DNA from: Paramecium pentaurelia
Taxonomy: Eukaryota; Ciliophora; Oligohymenophorea; Peniculida; Parameciidae
Length of the DNA stretch: 64,000 bases
Assembly (NCBI GenBank): GCA_905183005.1
Contig: CAJJDO010000053.1
Coordinates: forward strand, 68,165 to 132,164
Direction: 5' to 3'
Shown: one piece after another, positions 60,161 to 64,000 of the stretch
How positions within the stretch are numbered: the stretch's first letter is position 1
Layout: every line of letters starts with the position of its first letter
Position numbers and translations under genes: made by a program
The notes under the pieces: model-generated
Seen by the model: the letters and a program-made list of their open reading frames with translations, nothing else
The model's database searches: none
Told to the model about the DNA's origin: nothing

Positions 60161-62474
60161 TCATAGCTTCATAAATTATTCATATTCTAAGAATAACGGA
60201 GAAGTATCATAAGAAAGGTTTTTTGTTTTTCTACATTCAAATTCTATTTTCTATAATTGAATAGCATTTTTAATCATTAAATTTGTAAGTGGATCCTCTT
60301 TGTAATAACTCAATTATTAAATTAAAGCATTTAATAAATTCTCTAAAGCAATTTAAGAGTAATAATCTTTTTAAGTCTACATTAAATTTTAAATATTTTC
60401 TATATCTTTTAATAATTTATGAATCCATTTATTAATAAATTTATTTTTATTAAATTTGCTGTTATTTTATTGATTTTACAATTCTATTTATTTAATATCA
60501 TTTCTATCCTATTAAATAGATTTATGTATTAATATTTGTCCAACATTCTCACAAGACACCTTATTCTCTTTCTTAATTGTTGGTCTTCTAGGTGGTTAAG
60601 ATTATTGTCTTTTTAAATTAGGTAATATTTAAAAATTATTAAGTCCAATTCTATTTGTACCTTCCTCATCTGATTCAACTAAATCAAAACTATTTTTCTT
60701 TGAAAATTAAATATCTTATTCTTTTTATTTTATTTATGTTGTTTGTTCCTCTTTAATAAGCTATCCAGTAGATTAACTATTTGTTTTTTAATGTTGTTTG
60801 ATAATATGGTTTTTTATGAAGACAAGTTCTAAAACAGAAATGAGTTTACTCAAAGTGAAGTTCTTTTGTATGATATCAAAAGGCCGTTTTTGATCCTCAT
60901 TATAAGTGAATAATAAATAAGGATTAATAGCATAAAGTTACAAAATTATTTTAATATTTTCACTTTTGGCAGCAAAATGCATAACTAATTAATTTTTAAT
61001 TAATACCCGAATTGCCTTTGTGACCCAGTAATTTGAAAGAAAATACATCACGTGAGTATTATTCATTTATGGAAATAGCGAATCTCAATGCAGAATATGA
61101 TGATTTCTTGATAGCTAAATGAAGAGGTGTATTATTATTGATATTTCTTAAATTAGGATCGGCACCTCTTTCTATTAATAAATGTCCAATTCTTGTGGCT
61201 TCTTGTAGATTTTTTTTAAAGGATGGAATCAAATTATGCAATGGACCATTACCTTTTTTATCTTACTTATTAATTTAGACTTTAGCATTTAATATATCTC
61301 TGATTAGATAATATTGGGTTTTACTTACAGCTTAATTAAGAACACTATTATATTCTCCACTTTGAAAATAAATTAGATGAATTACCCTCCTATATTTAGA
61401 TTAGCTGATGCATTTATAATAATTTTGGCACAATGATATTTTTCTTCTTTGATTGCTTATGATAATGGAGTATGTGAAGTATCATCTAATTATGAAGATA
61501 ATTCAAATCTGATATTAAGAAGAGCTCTCACTATACCTATATCTTCATTTTCAACTGCTATATGCATTAAATTTGATCCATTATCAGATAAATCAGCATC
61601 TTAACCAAGTGTTTTTGTCTATATAAATTGACAACTACTAGTCAATTCTTAAAGGGTTAATTCAGTATTTCTTTGAGTAGCTCTAGTAATATTAGACTAT
61701 TTTGGGATTTGTACAGTAATTGAATCTTGAATTTAATCATCATGATATTTTTGATTGAATATCAAATAATCATGACATAGAATTGATTCATTATCTTTAA
61801 GAATTTAATTTATTTGATCCCAAAATCTTTAAAGATCATCTGTTATCATCATGTCTTTTTCTAATTTTAATTTAAATATGTATTTTACTGGATGAAAAAT
61901 AATTTTAATTAGTATATTTGATCCAATCTAAACCAAGTCCTTTCAATTACTTTTCTAAATTCAATATTGTTTTTGGTATTTTTGTGAAATCATTACTTCT
62001 TAAATCAATAATTTTTATTTGTTCTAAGTGGAATAACTCATCTGGTAATATACGAATATGATTTTTGCCTACATCTAATCTCTCTAATGATGTTTTCCAT
62101 TTATCTCCCAATTATAGAGTCTTTAATAGATTATTGTTGAGATTGATATGAGACAGATATAGTTCAAATAAACAACTTGGTACTTCTTAGAAGAGATTAT
62201 TGGCTAAATTGATAATAGATAAACGAGCATATTATTTGATTCCTTCATTCAAAGAAGTCATTTTAGAATTTGAAAGATCTAAAACTCTTACATTATGATC
62301 ATAACTATTAATTAGATTCAAATTCTGCATCTTTACAATATACTTTGTATAGTTTTTTTTCATCAATGACATTTATCTATCTAAAACTGAATGCTTTATA
62401 CGTTTAATTTTCTTTTTAACTTGTCTCATCAAAATCAAGAAGTCCTTTTTACTTTTCTTTTATGGAATACTCAT
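60161..62474 (-). CDS. LRR-ankyrin repeat protein
   Basis: Four exons (introns 61861-61888, 61360-61385, 60985-61006; 28, 26, 22 nt) give 745 aa. After a basic N-terminus, residues ~60-200 are leucine-rich repeats: VRVLDLSNSKMTSL, LSIINLANNLFQEVP, SHINLNNNLLKTL, LERLDVGKNHIRILP, IKIIDLRSNDFTKIP. A linker leads to ankyrin repeats from ~residue 300 (NGSNLMHIAVENEDIGIVRAL, HTPLSQAIKEEKYHCAKI, GADPNLRNINNNTPLHLAI, NSVMHFAAKSENIKII). The C-terminal ~200 residues are polar and helical. Both repeat types mediate protein contacts; no enzymatic domain is present. An ORF starting upstream near 62571 is in another frame and ends early, so 62474 is used as start. Confidence 0.85.
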
Positions 62475-62742
62475 CTTTAAGGTTCATGTCCTTTCTTCTT
62501 TTAAACTATAATTGATCCTTCTCATATTGATGACAGGCATTTTCATATGATTACAATGTATTGCTCATAACTGATCGAATATATTTTAATTATTGATTAT
62601 CTCAATTACATATTCCAAAATATGCATTACTTATGAAAAAATCAATTAAAGAGAGATAAGATTATGATCAAATTTTAGATATTTAATTCTTTTATTAGAT
62701 AATTAGGTAGGATATTATTATTTTATTAAAATTCTATAATAA
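62475..62742. other. Divergent intergenic promoter region
   Basis: About 270 bp between the LRR-ankyrin and UBA2 starts. It contains an open but unassigned minus-strand frame (62383-62571) that lacks a splice route into the LRR gene and is probably fortuitous. Confidence 0.4.
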
Positions 62743-64000
62743 ATGAATAAAACCCTAGACTTACTTTATAGTCCTGAGACATATGAAAAAATTAGAAATA
62801 GTAGGATTCTCATAATAGGAGTTGGTGGAATAGGTTGTGAATTGTTGAAAGTATTGACAAATAGTGGTTATAAAACGATGACTATTTTGGATTTAGATAC
62901 AATAGAGGCCACAAATTTAAATAGGTAATTCTATTTTAGAAAAGAACATGTTGGCATGAGCAAAGTACTTAAATATACTATATAAGGCATTAGTAGGAAA
63001 AGAAAGTGTAATGAAAAAACATCCTGAACTAGATATTACTGCAATTCATGGATCAATATTTGATGGTATATTTAATACATAAGACTAGAAAAATATGATG
63101 TTGAGTTCTACACTCAATTTGACTTTGTTTTATGTGCTTTAGACAATGCTTAAGCAAGAGAACATTTGGGAAGAATGTGTTTAAAAAGTAATAGAATATT
63201 AGTGGATGCAGGAACAGGTGGATTTAGTGGTCAAGCAAATGTGATTAAAAGATGTATAAAATCATAAAATTTATATAGTTTTACATCAATGTAACAATTG
63301 TTAGCCTTCCAAAGGAGCACCTCAATATGCTGTTTGTACTATTAGAGCAAGTCCATCTTAACCAATTCATTGTGTTACTTATGCTATGTCTTTGTACAAT
63401 TTACTATTTGGACCCTTGGATGAATCAAATATGTTGGCAGGTTTATTGGATTTGGCTTAAATTCAATCATGTGACAAAAATGATTAAGAATTATTGAATG
63501 GTTTAGCAATACGAACATTCAATAAATTATTTTATGATGAAATCAAACAAGGACTTAAGGGTTATGCAAAAGATGAAGAAGCTAATGCAATCAATTAAAA
63601 TAAATATCCAATATCTTATGAAGAAGGATTATAAGATTCTAATGTTTATACAACTATTGATTAATCAAAAATGGATGAGGAAGATGATAAAAGTAATATT
63701 TTGAAATAAATTTATTTAGTTTAACCATTTAAATATTATGTAGATTAATTTGTCAAGACTTTTGTTAAAATCCTATAGACTCCTGGTGTAGGATCATTCA
63801 AGTTTGATAAAGATGATTGGGATAGTGTTAGATTTGTTGCAGCAACAACAAATATTAGAACTTTTAATTTTACAAAGAAATTCAAAAACATTGATCCAAG
63901 ATTGGTTGAAGGAGATAAAATGAAATACTTAAGTGTTAATGAAGTTAGATAAATGGGAGGAAGGATTATTCCTGCAATTGCAAGTACAAATGCTATTGCT
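62743..64000 (+). CDS. UBA2: SUMO-activating enzyme subunit 2 (UBA2), 3'-truncated by window end
   Basis: Exons 62743-62964, 62987-63065, 63089-63253 and 63279 to the window edge (introns 22, 23, 25 nt) give 396 codons so far; the family is ~550-640 aa, so the C-terminal ubiquitin-like domain is outside. Landmarks: the nucleotide-binding loop ILIIGVGGIGCELLK, DLDTIEATNLNRQF, and ALDNAQAREHLGRMC. Then come the zinc-binding CNNC, the catalytic Cys175 in AVCTIRASPSQPIHC (equivalent to human Cys173), and the adenylation domain continuing to GGRIIPAIASTNAI. With SAE1/AOS1 it adenylates SUMO and passes it to UBC9. A 15-nt GTA...TAG look-alike at 62925-62939 encodes the conserved QFYF residues and is not an intron. 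Confidence 0.95.

Noticed and set aside
62925..62939. 15-nt GTA...TAG segment inside UBA2 resembling a minimal intron
   Set aside because: It is below the size of any other intron here and encodes the conserved NRQFYF residues of the family, so it must be coding.

Overview
The window reads as macronuclear (somatic) DNA of a ciliate with the Paramecium-type nuclear code, most likely Paramecium tetraurelia or a close relative. Three things show this. (1) Long open frames appear only if TAA and TAG are read as glutamine and TGA as the only stop; under the standard code every gene shatters. (2) Frames are joined by very short introns, mostly 20-29 nt, usually beginning GTA and ending TAG. (3) The DNA is strongly AT-rich, with very short intergenic gaps (13-30 bp in several places). 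I joined exons by hand with the TGA-only code and checked that nearly every spliced CDS is divisible by three. Splice sites are therefore inferences from frame and consensus, not from cDNA.

Layout. 1-5.1 kb: a doubtful small gene, a SOSS-B/NABP-like ssDNA-binding protein (-), a cytochrome P450 (+), a coiled-coil protein (-) and a small charged protein (+). 5.4-16.1 kb, all +: a small protein ending in a CaaX-like box, a three-repeat Myb protein, a WDR62/MAPKBP1-type WD40 protein, a large RAP-domain protein and a Gln-rich zinc-finger protein. 16.4-21 kb: a cyclic-nucleotide-gated-type K+ channel and a small MGNGQCC protein. The latter lies in a 1,004-bp exact duplication around a single N, almost certainly an unmerged contig overlap.

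21.5-30.6 kb: two long charged proteins, two smaller uncharacterised proteins and translation initiation factor eIF3c. 30.7-39.4 kb, all -: a Kelch-repeat protein, a coiled-coil protein and an intronless 1,366-aa MGVCC protein with a TPR-like C-terminus and a degenerate kinase-like region. 40.9-50.6 kb: five uncharacterised proteins, mostly coiled-coil.

50.7-64 kb: a formin (FH3-FH1-FH2), glycerol-3-phosphate dehydrogenase (-), a membrane hybrid histidine-kinase-like protein lacking both phosphoacceptor residues, a small FYVE-like zinc-finger coiled-coil protein (-), a short unknown, an LRR-ankyrin protein (-) and the 5' part of UBA2, the SUMO E1 subunit, cut by the window end.

There is no operon logic; neighbours are functionally unrelated housekeeping, signalling and cytoskeletal genes, as expected of a compact eukaryotic chromosome. 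I saw no tRNA, rRNA, transposon or CRISPR. The most interesting items are the doubly degenerate histidine kinase, an SYG selectivity filter in the K+ channel, a hairpin around an in-frame cassette exon, stopless introns of length 3n, and the assembly duplication.
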